13,069 bases of DNA from Pyramidobacter piscolens (GCA_004558205.1 SFDM01000055.1:1-13069); one strand, 5' to 3'. Positions 6,487-13,069 are shown, counted from the stretch's first letter. The notes: generated by a model from the letters alone, not told the origin. Numbers and translations are program-made.

Positions 6487-8286
6487 TTATTTCGAGATAA
6501 AGGAACGCACGGAAATCCCCAGCTCGTCGAGCTGCAGCGTGTCCACGGAGGAAGGCGCGCCGGCCATGAGGTCCTGGGCCTTGGCGGTCTTCGGGAAGGC
6601 CATGACTTCGCGGATGCCTTTGCAGCCGCAGAGCAGCATGCACAGGCGGTCAAAGCCGATGGCCAGCCCGCCGTGGGGCGGCGTGCCGAATTTGAGCGCG
6701 TCGAGGAAGAAGCCGAAACGGCGCTGTGCCTCTTCGGGCGTGAAGGCCAGGCACTTGAAGACCTTTTCCTGCACCTCTTCATCGTGGATACGGATGGAGC
6801 CGCCGCCGACTTCGATGCCGTTCAGCACCAAATCGTACGTGCGGGAACCGCAGCGGGCAGGATCCGTCTCCAGATAGGGAAGGTCCTCGGGGTTCGGCTG
6901 AGTGAATGGATGGTGCGTGGCCACCCAGCGTCCCGCCTCCACGTCCCACTCGAGCAGCGGGAAGTTGTTGACCCACAGGAATTCCCAGCTGTCCCTGACG
7001 AGGCCGTGAGCCCTGGCGAGATCGAGGCGGAGCTGTCCAAGCACCGTGGAAACCATCATAACGTTCACGTTGGCGATCAGGAAGACGGCGTCGCCGTCCT
7101 TGGCCTGAGCCAGTTCCATAAACTGAGCCGTCCGCACCTCGTCCAGATACTTGGCCAGAGGCCCTTTCAGCACGCCGTTCTTGATCTGGAAATAGGCCAC
7201 GTCGGGCGCGCCCAAAGCCTTACCGCTGGCCGCCACGTCTTCGGCCTGCTTGCGCGACAGGGAAGCGCCGCCGGGCAGGGTGATGCAGCGCACCACGCCG
7301 TGTCCGTCGATAATGCCCTGGAATGGAGCGAAGCCCGCGCCGTCGAAAGCGGCGGTGACGTCGCGGATCTCGAAGGGGATCCGCAGGTCGGGCTTGTCGC
7401 TGCCGAAGCGCGTCATGGCCTCTTCGTAGCTGATATGGCGGAAGGGCGCCTTGATCTCCACACCCAGGATCTTCTTCCACAGACCCACGATGTAGCCCTC
7501 CAGAAGCTTGTAGATGTCGTCCTCGGTGATGAAGCTCATCTCGATGTCCACCTGAGTGAACTCGGGCTGGCGGTCGGCACGCAGATCCTCGTCGCGGAAG
7601 CACTTGGCGATCTGATAGTACCGGTCGGCGCCGGAAATCATCAGGATCTGCTTAAAGAGCTGAGGCGACTGGGGCAGCGCGTAGAACGAACCGGGGCTCA
7701 CACGGCTGGGAACCAGGTAGTCGCGGGCGCCTTCGGGCGTGGACTTCATGAGGATGGGCGTTTCGATCTCAGTGAAATCCTGGCCGTTAAGATAACTGCG
7801 CGTATATTGAGCCACCTCGTGGCGGGTGCGCAGGTTCTTCTGCATCCGTTCGCGCCGCAGGTCGAGATAGCGATAGGTCAGGCGCAGGTTCTCGTCCACG
7901 GCCTCGGTGTTCTCGCCGATCTCGAAGGGGATTGGAGCCGAAGCGGAAAGCAGCAGGAAATCGCCGGCCACCACTTCCCACTTGCCCGTGGGGTGATTCT
8001 CGTTGACGGTGCCTTCCGGACGGCGGCGCACCTTTCCCTTGACGGAGATCACGTACTCGCTGCGAAGGTCGCCGGCGTCGCCGTGGACTTCGGCGCTGTC
8101 CTCGGGATTAAACACCACCTGGACGCTGCCACTCTTGTCCCAAAGCTCGATAAAGATGATGCCGCCCAGGTCGCGGCGTTTGCGCACCCATCCGTTGAGG
8201 ACCACCTCGGACCCCACGGTCTCCTCGCAGACGGCGCCGCATTTCAACGTTCGCTTCCAGCTCGCGTCAAAAACTCCTTTACGCAT
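6487..8286 (-). CDS. aspS: Aspartate--tRNA ligase
   Basis: A full-length bacterial AspRS (599 residues) that charges tRNA-Asp in the cytoplasm. The N-terminal anticodon-binding OB domain (about 20-115) includes 'GWVRKRRDLGGIIFIELWD'. The class II core has 'YRYLDLRR' (138-145), the aspartate-site 'QSPQLFKQ' (206-213), motif 2 'CFRDEDLRADRQPEFTQVD' (229-247) and motif 3 'GLAIGFDRL' (540-548). Between them lies the GAD insertion (about 300-410) typical of bacterial enzymes. L40 sits where Asp-specific enzymes such as that of E. coli have Leu and several non-discriminating ones have His. This hints at a tRNA-Asp-specific enzyme, although one residue is thin evidence. The ATG has GGAGG 6 bases upstream. 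It follows hisS on the same strand after a 322-base gap containing a terminator-like hairpin, so the two may be only partly co-transcribed. Confidence 0.98.
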   Translation of the reverse strand: MRKGVFDASWKRTLKCGAVCEETVGSEVVLNGWVRKRRDLGGIIFIELWDKSGSVQVVFNPEDSAEVHGDAGDLRSEYVISVKGKVRRRPEGTVNENHPTGKWEVVAGDFLLLSASAPIPFEIGENTEAVDENLRLTYRYLDLRRERMQKNLRTRHEVAQYTRSYLNGQDFTEIETPILMKSTPEGARDYLVPSRVSPGSFYALPQSPQLFKQILMISGADRYYQIAKCFRDEDLRADRQPEFTQVDIEMSFITEDDIYKLLEGYIVGLWKKILGVEIKAPFRHISYEEAMTRFGSDKPDLRIPFEIRDVTAAFDGAGFAPFQGIIDGHGVVRCITLPGGASLSRKQAEDVAASGKALGAPDVAYFQIKNGVLKGPLAKYLDEVRTAQFMELAQAKDGDAVFLIANVNVMMVSTVLGQLRLDLARAHGLVRDSWEFLWVNNFPLLEWDVEAGRWVATHHPFTQPNPEDLPYLETDPARCGSRTYDLVLNGIEVGGGSIRIHDEEVQEKVFKCLAFTPEEAQRRFGFFLDALKFGTPPHGGLAIGFDRLCMLLCGCKGIREVMAFPKTAKAQDLMAGAPSSVDTLQLDELGISVRSFISK

Positions 8287-8319
8287 AAAAATCCTCCACC
8301 TAACTGTCCATTAAAATTT

Positions 8320-8346
8320 GAAAACGCCGCACCGACGGCGCGGCGT
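8320..8346 (-). terminator. Terminator or attenuator hairpin ahead of aspS
   Basis: On the minus strand ACGCCGC and GCGGCGT form a 7-bp stem around a 9-base loop (8324-8346), followed directly by TTTTC (8320-8323 plus the next base). This is a compact intrinsic terminator reading toward aspS, only about 35 bases before its ATG. It may end hisS transcripts or set how much read-through reaches aspS. Confidence 0.55.
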
Positions 8347-8464
8347 AGTGTGTATTTTTATTTAAAACTTCCAGGTTGCCGCTGACCGGTTCCGTTCAAC
8401 GTCAAAAGGCAAAAACGCGGCGGGCGCACAGAATCCGCGAAAAAAATCGGGAAGAAGCGCAAAC

Positions 8465-8482
8465 GCGGATACATGTATCCGC
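8465..8482. repeat. Perfect 18-base palindrome
   Basis: GCGGATACATGTATCCGC reads the same on both strands. It lies in the hisS-aspS gap. It could be a hairpin in RNA, though with no loop bases, or a binding site for a dimeric DNA-binding protein. No long T run follows, so it is not a clear terminator. Confidence 0.5.
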
Positions 8483-8608
8483 TCTCCTGCAGAAAAGGTT
8501 CTCCCAAGAGCTCACAATCCCTATTTCCCCCGGGCGTCCATGGTCCTTCGGGCTTTCGGCCCTTGCGTCTTACAACCTTCATCCATGAATTTCGCCGGCA
8601 CACCGCGG

Positions 8609-9880
8609 TTACTGCTTCTCGTCCAGCAGAGCGGCGATCCGGTCCACCACTTCCGCCAGAGGCACCTCTTCCTGCTGGGCGGCTCTCAAGTCGCGCAAAG
8701 CCACCACGCCGCGGGCCGCTTCGTCGCCGCCTAAGATGCAGGCGGCCCCCGCGCCGCTGGCTACGGCGCTCTTCATCTGAGCCTTCATGCCGCGCCCCGC
8801 GTAGTCCATATCGGCGCGAAGTCCCGCGCGGCGAAGGGTGTAGAGCAGTTCCATAGCCTGAAGACGGGCCGCGGGATCGGGGCAGACCACATAGGCGTCG
8901 ATGGCCGGCGCGGGGCCGAAGGAACAGCCCTGCTCGCCCATGACCAGGATGACCCGGTCAAGGCCGGCCGCGAAACCCACGCTCGGCACGTGAGGCCCGC
9001 CGATGGATTCCGCCAGATTGTCGTAACGCCCGCCGCCGCAGACCGCGCTCTGAGCGCCCAGGTCGCCGGACTTCACCTCGAAAGCGGTCTTGGTGTAGTA
9101 ATCCAGGCCGCGCACCAGCGTCTTATCCACGCTGTAGGTGATGCCAAGCCTCGTCAGCCCTTCCGTGACGGCCTTAAAGTGATCGGCGCATTCGCCGCAG
9201 AGGCTGTCGAAGATCTCGGGAGCGCCCTCGGTGACATGGTGGCACTCCTTGCAGTCCAGCACCCGCAGGGGGTTGCGCTCAAGGCGGTCCTTGCAGGTGT
9301 CGCACAGTTCGTCATAACGTCCCTTCAGATAGCTGATCAGTCTCTCGCGATAGACGGGACGGCACTTGGGGCAGCCCACGGAATTGATTACCACCTCGAG
9401 GTTCCGCATTCCAAGAGTACGGAAAAGCTCGATGGCGGTCATGATCACCTCCACATCTACGAGAGGACTGTCAGAACCAATTTCCTCGTAGTCCAGCTGC
9501 CAAAACTGGCGGTAGCGCCCCTTCTGAGGGCGCTCGTAGCGGAACATGGGCCCATAGCCCCACAGTTTCGTGGGCTGGCCCGGCGTTCCAATCGTATGCT
9601 CAAGGTAGCTGCGCACCATGCTGGCCGTCATTTCAGGACGGAGCGTGATGCTGCGGTCGCCCTTGTCGGTGAAGGTGTACATCTCCTTCTCTACGATGTC
9701 GGTGGTGTCGCCGACGCCGCGGCTGAACAGCTCGGTGTGCTCGAAGATCGGAAGATGGACCTCGCTGTAATGAAATGCGTTTGCAGTCTCACGCGCCTGG
9801 TCGAGCACATAGGCCCATTTCCACGACTCGTCGGGAAGAATGTCACGGACCCCGCGGGGTCCCTTAATAGTTTCGGACAT
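8609..9880 (-). CDS. hisS: Histidine--tRNA ligase
   Basis: A class II HisRS (423 residues) that charges tRNA-His in the cytoplasm. Visible are motif 1 around 'LPIFEHTELFSRGVGD' (43-58), motif 2 'TLRPEMTASMVRSYLEH' and 'MFRYERPQKGRYRQFWQLD' (79-130), the histidine-specific 'LVRGLDYYT' (255-263), 'GGGRYDNL' (282-289) and motif 3 'VGFAAGLDRV' (301-310). The C-terminal anticodon-binding domain covers about 325-420. The insertion between motif 2 and the HisA signature contains four CxxC pairs (170, 193, 210 and 228), possibly a zinc-binding module. The ATG at 9880 is chosen because AGGAGG lies 9 bases before it; an upstream TTG at 9898 overlaps that site. A promoter with a perfect TATAAT lies upstream. 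aspS follows on the same strand. Confidence 0.98.
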   Translation of the reverse strand: MSETIKGPRGVRDILPDESWKWAYVLDQARETANAFHYSEVHLPIFEHTELFSRGVGDTTDIVEKEMYTFTDKGDRSITLRPEMTASMVRSYLEHTIGTPGQPTKLWGYGPMFRYERPQKGRYRQFWQLDYEEIGSDSPLVDVEVIMTAIELFRTLGMRNLEVVINSVGCPKCRPVYRERLISYLKGRYDELCDTCKDRLERNPLRVLDCKECHHVTEGAPEIFDSLCGECADHFKAVTEGLTRLGITYSVDKTLVRGLDYYTKTAFEVKSGDLGAQSAVCGGGRYDNLAESIGGPHVPSVGFAAGLDRVILVMGEQGCSFGPAPAIDAYVVCPDPAARLQAMELLYTLRRAGLRADMDYAGRGMKAQMKSAVASGAGAACILGGDEAARGVVALRDLRAAQQEEVPLAEVVDRIAALLDEKQ

Positions 9881-9964
9881 CGGTCCATACCTCCTCAAAA
9901 TCTAAGGCCGCCTCTTTCAAAAAGACAAACCCGAGCATTGGTTCATGCTTATCTCAAATTATGC

Positions 9965-9993
9965 ATTATACAACTTTTCAAAGCCCTTGACAC
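9965..9993 (-). promoter_or_regulatory. Promoter for hisS
   Basis: On the minus strand GTGTCA (-35, four of six matches to consensus) and a perfect TATAAT (-10, 9965-9970) are separated by 17 bases. The start of transcription would fall near 9958, giving a leader of about 78 bases. A small GCAT/ATGC hairpin is the only structure I notice in that leader. Confidence 0.6.
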
Positions 9994-10173
9994 TCCCCAA
10001 ATTAAAAATTTTTCTTGAGAAATGTTCCATTTAATGAAATGAAAATCAAAAAGTATGAAACGCGCAGAGAGGGGGCGGAGCTGGAACAATACTCAACCGC
10101 TCTCCCTGAATGGAGCTTTTTCAAGCGTTTTTCACTGATTTATATCACCATGCCGCGGACCCCGCCCGGCCCG

Positions 10174-10641
10174 TCAGCGGCGAAGGCTGTGCTGCGCCGC
10201 CACGTTCGTCATCAGAAATCCCAGCGAAGACGCGCAGACCAGCTTGAACCCCATATACTGAGCGAAGGTCTGCCCCTCAAGGCCAAAGAGCCTGAAAAGG
10301 ACCACCAGCGACGGAATGAACACGGCTGCGGCCGCCGCGCCCAGCACCAGCCCCAGAAGCAGGGGCCTGCCCGAAAAAGTCGATTTCTTTTCCGAAGCCG
10401 ACGGCGAAACCGCGCCGCTCGCGACGCCTCTTTTCACGCCCCATTCGGCGTAAAACGCGGCCAGCGCCGACAGCACAAACGCCGAGGCCGAGCTGTCCAC
10501 GACGATCTCTGTCATCGAAATCATCCCGGCGCCTCTGTACATGAACCACGCCGCCACGCCGAAGAGCGTCGTGAACGCCAGCGCCGCCTTCACGCACAGC
10601 GAATTGACAAACTTTTCCTGTTTCTTGTTTCTCTGAACCAT
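10174..10641 (-). CDS. Small four-helix membrane protein of unknown function
   Basis: I do not recognise the family. The 155-residue product starts with a basic segment ('QRNKKQEK') and has four hydrophobic stretches that look membrane-spanning, at about 18-35, 46-66, 93-119 and 129-149. A Ser/Lys-rich loop (about 70-92) splits them into two pairs. The second pair includes a Gly/Ala-rich helix ('LGLVLGAAAAAVF'). The basic N-terminus and the basic loop suggest that both face the cytoplasm. The ATG at 10641 is chosen because GGAGGT lies 6 bases upstream; longer starts lack a ribosome site. A TATAAT promoter-like site lies about 70 bases upstream. It is separated from hisS by 293 bases that include the hisS promoter, so it is probably transcribed separately. 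A transporter subunit or a small permease-like protein are both possible; nothing visible decides. Confidence 0.75.
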   Translation of the reverse strand: MVQRNKKQEKFVNSLCVKAALAFTTLFGVAAWFMYRGAGMISMTEIVVDSSASAFVLSALAAFYAEWGVKRGVASGAVSPSASEKKSTFSGRPLLLGLVLGAAAAAVFIPSLVVLFRLFGLEGQTFAQYMGFKLVCASSLGFLMTNVAAQHSLRR

Positions 10642-10707
10642 GCCGCCACCTCCGCGAATAATTTTGATGCCATCCCGCAGGACGGCGAATTTCATATTTC
10701 CCCTTGG

Positions 10708-10736
10708 ATTATAGCCAAAAACGCGGCGTTACACAA
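10708..10736 (-). promoter_or_regulatory. Promoter for the membrane protein gene
   Basis: On the minus strand TTGTGT (-35, 10731-10736) and a perfect TATAAT (-10, 10708-10713) are spaced by 17 bases. Transcription would start near 10701, about 60 bases before the ATG at 10641. Confidence 0.5.
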
Positions 10737-10946
10737 AGGGAAGCTGAATAATCCCCACACTCTAAATCTCGGAAATTTCTCTAAAAAGACTGAAGGAGTC
10801 AGGACGTTCCCAACGCACATCCCCTCTTCGCACAAGAACTTCTCAAGCTAAAAAAATTATAGCTTCATGATCTTTAGAATAATTTATCTTTTCTTCAAAT
10901 CGAATAGTTTTTGCTGCCGCGGGAACGATTCCAAATTATTCTCACA

Positions 10947-10975
10947 TTGACGCAAAGCCTGATCACGTCTAGAAT
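10947..10975 (+). promoter_or_regulatory. Promoter for the kdsB-kdnB operon
   Basis: TTGACG (10947-10952, five of six matches) and TAGAAT (10970-10975, five of six) are separated by exactly 17 bases. This is the best sigma-70-type promoter in the window. The leader to the kdsB ATG is about 108 bases. Confidence 0.65.
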
Positions 10976-11063
10976 TGTTTTTTATTTTAAGGAAGGGACT
11001 CTCTTTGTGCTACTCTTCGTTAAATTCATGCCACTTTTTGAAAATTCTCAGGGATACTGAATT

Positions 11064-11093
11064 ATGACAAACCGAAAAGGAGGGAAAAAATGA
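11064..11093 (+). CDS. Possible 9-codon leader peptide overlapping the kdsB start
   Basis: ATG at 11064 opens a frame of nine codons ('MTNRKGGKK') whose TGA (11091-11093) overlaps the kdsB ATG as ATGA. The frame runs across the kdsB ribosome site. A GGGA lies 9 bases before its ATG. It could couple translation to kdsB, but such a short frame can arise by chance, and the AAGGAGGG site of kdsB itself is strong. Confidence 0.2.
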   Translation: MTNRKGGKK

Positions 11094-11824
11094 CCATCCA
11101 AACTCTTGCCGTCATCCCTGCGCGCTACGCCAGCACGCGCCTTCCGGGAAAGCCGATGCTGCCCATCGCCGGAGTCCCGCTGATCCTGCGGGTTCTGCGG
11201 GGCCTGCGACAGTGCGGTGGCATCGACCGGACCATCGTCGCCACCGACGATGAAAGGATCGCGTCGCTGGTGGAATCCGACGGCGGCGAAGCGATGATGA
11301 CGCCCTCAGACCTCCCCAGCGGAGGCGACCGCGTCGCTTGGGCCGCGGAACGCATCCCGTCGGAGTTCGTGCTCAACGTCCAGGGCGACGATCCCCTGGT
11401 GGGACCCGACATGATCGACCCGCTCATTCAGGCGCTGCGCGGCGATCCTTCGACCCAGCTTGCTCTGCTGGCCAAGAGGATCGAGAACCGCGAAGAGGTG
11501 GATAACCCCAACATCGTGAAAATGGCTTTCGACCAGTCGGGGCGCGGGCTCTATTTCAGCCGTTCCCCCATCCCCTATCCGCGGAACGCCCCGGAAGCCG
11601 TCTGGTACAAGCACATCGGCCCCTACGGCTGGCGGCGCGATTTTCTGCTGAAATTCTCTAAATGGGAGCAGACCCCGCTGGAAAAAGCCGAAAGCCTGGA
11701 GATGCTCCGCGTGCTGGAGCGAGGCTACAGCCTCCGCTGCGTCCCCATCGCCCGCGACACCATCGAGATCGACACCCCGGAAGACGTCCGGCGTCTTGAG
11801 CGCTGGCTCGCAGAACAGCGCTGA
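11090..11824 (+). CDS. kdsB: 3-deoxy-manno-octulosonate (or 8-amino-Kdo) cytidylyltransferase
   Basis: KdsB joins CMP from CTP to Kdo, activating the sugar for transfer to lipid A in LPS synthesis; the enzyme is cytoplasmic. The 244-residue length is usual. Family motifs are 'VIPARYASTRLPGKPM' (8-23), 'VATDDERI' (50-57), 'LNVQGDDPLV' (95-104), 'GLYFSRSPIPYPR' (153-165), 'YKHIGPYGWRRDFL' (173-186), 'TPLEKAESLEMLR' (195-207) and 'IEIDTPED' (225-232). D100 and D228 are the expected metal-binding residues. Two departures stand out: QGDDP replaces the common QGDEP, and 'MTPSDLPSGGDR' (70-81) lacks the His and Thr of the usual 'H-x-SGT(D/E)R'. The ATG has AAGGAGGG just upstream. kdnB starts 28 bases after the stop, and in Shewanella the KdsB beside KdnAB uses 8-amino-Kdo. 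The substrate here could therefore be Kdo8N rather than Kdo. Confidence 0.93.
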   Translation: MTIQTLAVIPARYASTRLPGKPMLPIAGVPLILRVLRGLRQCGGIDRTIVATDDERIASLVESDGGEAMMTPSDLPSGGDRVAWAAERIPSEFVLNVQGDDPLVGPDMIDPLIQALRGDPSTQLALLAKRIENREEVDNPNIVKMAFDQSGRGLYFSRSPIPYPRNAPEAVWYKHIGPYGWRRDFLLKFSKWEQTPLEKAESLEMLRVLERGYSLRCVPIARDTIEIDTPEDVRRLERWLAEQR

Positions 11825-11852
11825 TTTTTCGCAAAAAAGAAGGAATCAGAAA

Positions 11853-12974
11853 ATGACATGTATCGCACCTTTGGATATTCAGGGTTTCACAAAACTCGCG
11901 CCCTGGTGGAGGACTGAAATCCCCACGGAAATCGTCCTCTCCGGCGACGGGATCGGTGAACTTTTTTCGATGATCGCCAAACGCGGCGCCAAAGCGTTTT
12001 TCGTTATCGACAGCGCCCTTCAGGACCAAACGTCCTTCGCGCGCGTCTTCGACCAGAAGGAAAAATTCATTTTCAACGCCACGGAGTCTGAACCCCGTAC
12101 CGGCGACGTGGACGCCCTCGTCGAAGAGATCCGCGCCAGCCATGCAGACAGAAACCTCCTGGTCGGCATCGGCGGCGGCGCGGCCATGGACCTCACCAAG
12201 GCCACGGGCATCTGCATTGCCAACCCCCTGCGCGCCCAGGACTATCAGGGCTACGGCATGGACATGAAAAAGGGACCCGACGTCTGGACCGTCCCCACCC
12301 TCAACGGCACCGGCGCGGAGATCACGCCCATCGCCGTGCTGCGCGGCCCCGAAAAGAAGCTGGGCATCAACAACCACAACGTGGAGTCCTCGGTGACCAT
12401 CGTGGATCCTCAGCTCTCGGCCCACGCGCCCGCTTTTAACCGCTTCTACACCATGATGGACTGCTATTACCACCATTATGAAATTTCAAAGAGCCAAACC
12501 AGCGCCCCCGACGCGATCCGCGACGCCCTGGACGGGCTGCAGCTTTCCGTGGACGTGCTCAGCTGCGACCTGGAGGAGTACCGTCTCGACCTCGCCATCA
12601 AGTCGGCCATGGCGTCGGTCCTGGGCGGCAGCAGTACCATCGGCGGCCGTGTGGGCATACCTCACGCCATCTCCTACGGCCTCAGCAACTCGGCGCCCCA
12701 CCTGCCCCACAGCGTGGCCGTCACGCTCTCCATGCTGGCTCTGCCCGACGTCTACCCCGACGGCTACGCCGACACGCTCCGGTTCCTGCACATCAACCAT
12801 CAGCCTCTGCCGAGCGCGCGCGCCTACGGCATCACCGAGCGGGACATCCCCAAGATGGTCAAGACGGCCCTCGGCATGGAAAAACTCTGGCAAAGCTGCT
12901 TCGGCCTCGACCACTGGAAAGAAAAAGCCACGCCCGAATACATCGAATCGATCTACAGAACGATCGTAAACTAA
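11853..12974 (+). CDS. kdnB: KdnB-like iron-dependent alcohol dehydrogenase (Kdo 8-oxidase)
   Basis: A 373-residue member of the iron-containing alcohol dehydrogenase fold. The N-terminal nucleotide-binding half has 'GIGGGAAMDLTKATG' (105-119) and 'PTLNGTGAEITP' (148-159). The helical half supplies metal ligands: D203 and H207 in 'MMDCYYHHYE', H271 in 'GIPHAISYGLS' and H283 or H286 in 'APHLPHSVAV'. The divergent motif spelling and its place directly after kdsB point to KdnB, which in Shewanella oxidises C8 of Kdo to an aldehyde for amination by KdnA to 8-amino-Kdo. The start is the ATG at 11853, with AAGGA 8 bases upstream; a longer frame from 11796 would overlap kdsB. It is co-directional with kdsB, 28 bases away, almost certainly in one operon. 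No KdnA gene is present before the window ends. Another Fe-ADH with a different sugar substrate is the main alternative. Confidence 0.85.
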   Translation: MTCIAPLDIQGFTKLAPWWRTEIPTEIVLSGDGIGELFSMIAKRGAKAFFVIDSALQDQTSFARVFDQKEKFIFNATESEPRTGDVDALVEEIRASHADRNLLVGIGGGAAMDLTKATGICIANPLRAQDYQGYGMDMKKGPDVWTVPTLNGTGAEITPIAVLRGPEKKLGINNHNVESSVTIVDPQLSAHAPAFNRFYTMMDCYYHHYEISKSQTSAPDAIRDALDGLQLSVDVLSCDLEEYRLDLAIKSAMASVLGGSSTIGGRVGIPHAISYGLSNSAPHLPHSVAVTLSMLALPDVYPDGYADTLRFLHINHQPLPSARAYGITERDIPKMVKTALGMEKLWQSCFGLDHWKEKATPEYIESIYRTIVN

Positions 12975-13032
12975 ATTGCGGTTTACCGGCGTCACTCGCT
13001 AAACGTCCCAGCTGCTCGAACCCTTCCCCGGC

Positions 13033-13069
13033 CCAATCCTCAACGTACTAAAAGTACGCCTCCGGTTGG
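13033..13069. repeat. Inverted-repeat element downstream of kdnB
   Basis: CGTACT (13044-13049) and AGTACG (13053-13058) form a 6-bp stem with an AAA loop. CCAA (13033-13036) and TTGG (13066-13069) could extend it across an imperfect middle. The look is that of a dispersed extragenic palindrome rather than a terminator, as no T run follows. The window ends inside or at its edge. Confidence 0.4.

Larger units (their letters stand above)
8287..8608 (-). other. hisS-aspS intergenic region, structured, no convincing gene
   Basis: This 322-base gap holds, in minus-strand order, a possible folded RNA (about 8490-8580), a perfect 18-base palindrome (8465-8482) and a terminator-like hairpin (8320-8346) just before the aspS ribosome site. 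In the folded stretch AAGGTT and AACCTT could close a stem around a GGGC-CGAAA-GCCC hairpin. A 38-codon frame (8358-8474) has a CAGGAG site 9 bases ahead of its ATG, but its protein sequence has no recognisable character. I see no clear T-box or known riboswitch motif and no good aspS promoter. Confidence 0.4.
10642..11089. promoter_or_regulatory. Divergent intergenic region between the membrane protein gene and kdsB
   Basis: This 448-base AT-rich gap holds a leftward promoter (10708-10736) and a rightward promoter (10947-10975). Between them I see no gene, only low-complexity AT-rich DNA. The kdsB leader (about 108 bases) contains two very short frames described separately. A long plus-strand frame entering from 10015 is antisense to the membrane gene and is not convincing. 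Confidence 0.5.

Noticed and set aside
6472..8385. A 637-codon plus-strand open frame antisense to aspS
   Set aside because: It is a codon-bias shadow of the unmistakable AspRS frame. Its protein is rich in His, Val and Gly with no recognisable domain.
8358..8474. A 38-codon minus-strand frame in the hisS-aspS gap with a CAGGAG site
   Set aside because: The ribosome site is fair, but the peptide has no signal, helix or conserved character and its start lies inside the palindrome. Kept only as a note.
8990..10018. A 342-codon plus-strand open frame antisense to hisS
   Set aside because: A shadow of HisRS; it runs through the hisS promoter and has no motifs or ribosome site.
10015..10851. A 278-codon plus-strand frame antisense to the membrane protein gene
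   Set aside because: The product is highly basic and low in complexity (Arg, His, Gln), and the start lacks a ribosome site. The minus-strand frame has a good ribosome site, promoter and membrane helices.
11658..12476. A 272-codon minus-strand frame across kdsB and kdnB
   Set aside because: Antisense to two genes with clear family motifs; it spans their intergenic gap and has no independent support.
12975..13069. A tRNA on the minus strand, suggested by GGGTTCGAGC
   Set aside because: The bases on either side of the TTCGA do not form a T stem and no acceptor or anticodon arm can be drawn.
1..13069. CRISPR arrays, rRNA genes or a phage module
   Set aside because: No regularly spaced repeats, rRNA-like conserved stretches or phage structural motifs are seen anywhere in the window.

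Overview
The window most likely comes from a chromosome of an anaerobic diderm bacterium. My best guess is Synergistota, of the Pyramidobacter/Cloacibacillus kind. This is an inference from the GC-rich core genes, the hisS/aspS neighbourhood, ankyrin proteins with a 'GADVNA'-type repeat, and a CMP-Kdo synthetase, which implies an LPS outer membrane. No rRNA is present to confirm it.

The left part (1 to about 3900) is accessory DNA, visibly richer in A+T except for the ankyrin gene. It opens with an insertion-sequence-like end (1-94) that abuts the stop codon of an acidic hypothetical protein gene. That gene lies downstream of an HD-superfamily phosphohydrolase gene on the minus strand. The HD gene meets an ankyrin-repeat gene head to head near 2240. 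The two reading frames overlap in antisense and neither has a normal ribosome binding site, so this looks like a rearrangement joint. Next comes a plus-strand protein built of three copies of one unit, then a long hairpin.

The right part (about 3900 to 13069) is GC-rich core genome. On the minus strand, reading right to left, are a four-helix membrane protein, hisS, aspS, a very large RNase III and a DUF6429 protein. On the plus strand are kdsB and a KdnB-like iron-dependent dehydrogenase, which look like one operon. Promoter-like sites are visible before hisS, the membrane protein, kdsB and the RNase III gene. Hairpins lie after hisS, aspS and the DUF6429 gene.

Two things stand out. The first is a 659-residue RNase III with an intact catalytic domain followed by what reads as five tandem double-stranded-RNA-binding domains; bacterial RNase III normally has one and is about 225-250 residues long. 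The second is the kdsB-kdnB pair, which suggests 8-amino-Kdo (Kdo8N) synthesis, so far characterised in Shewanella, in what appears to be an anaerobe. The aminotransferase partner KdnA is not in the window. All assignments come from reading the sequence; no searches were run.
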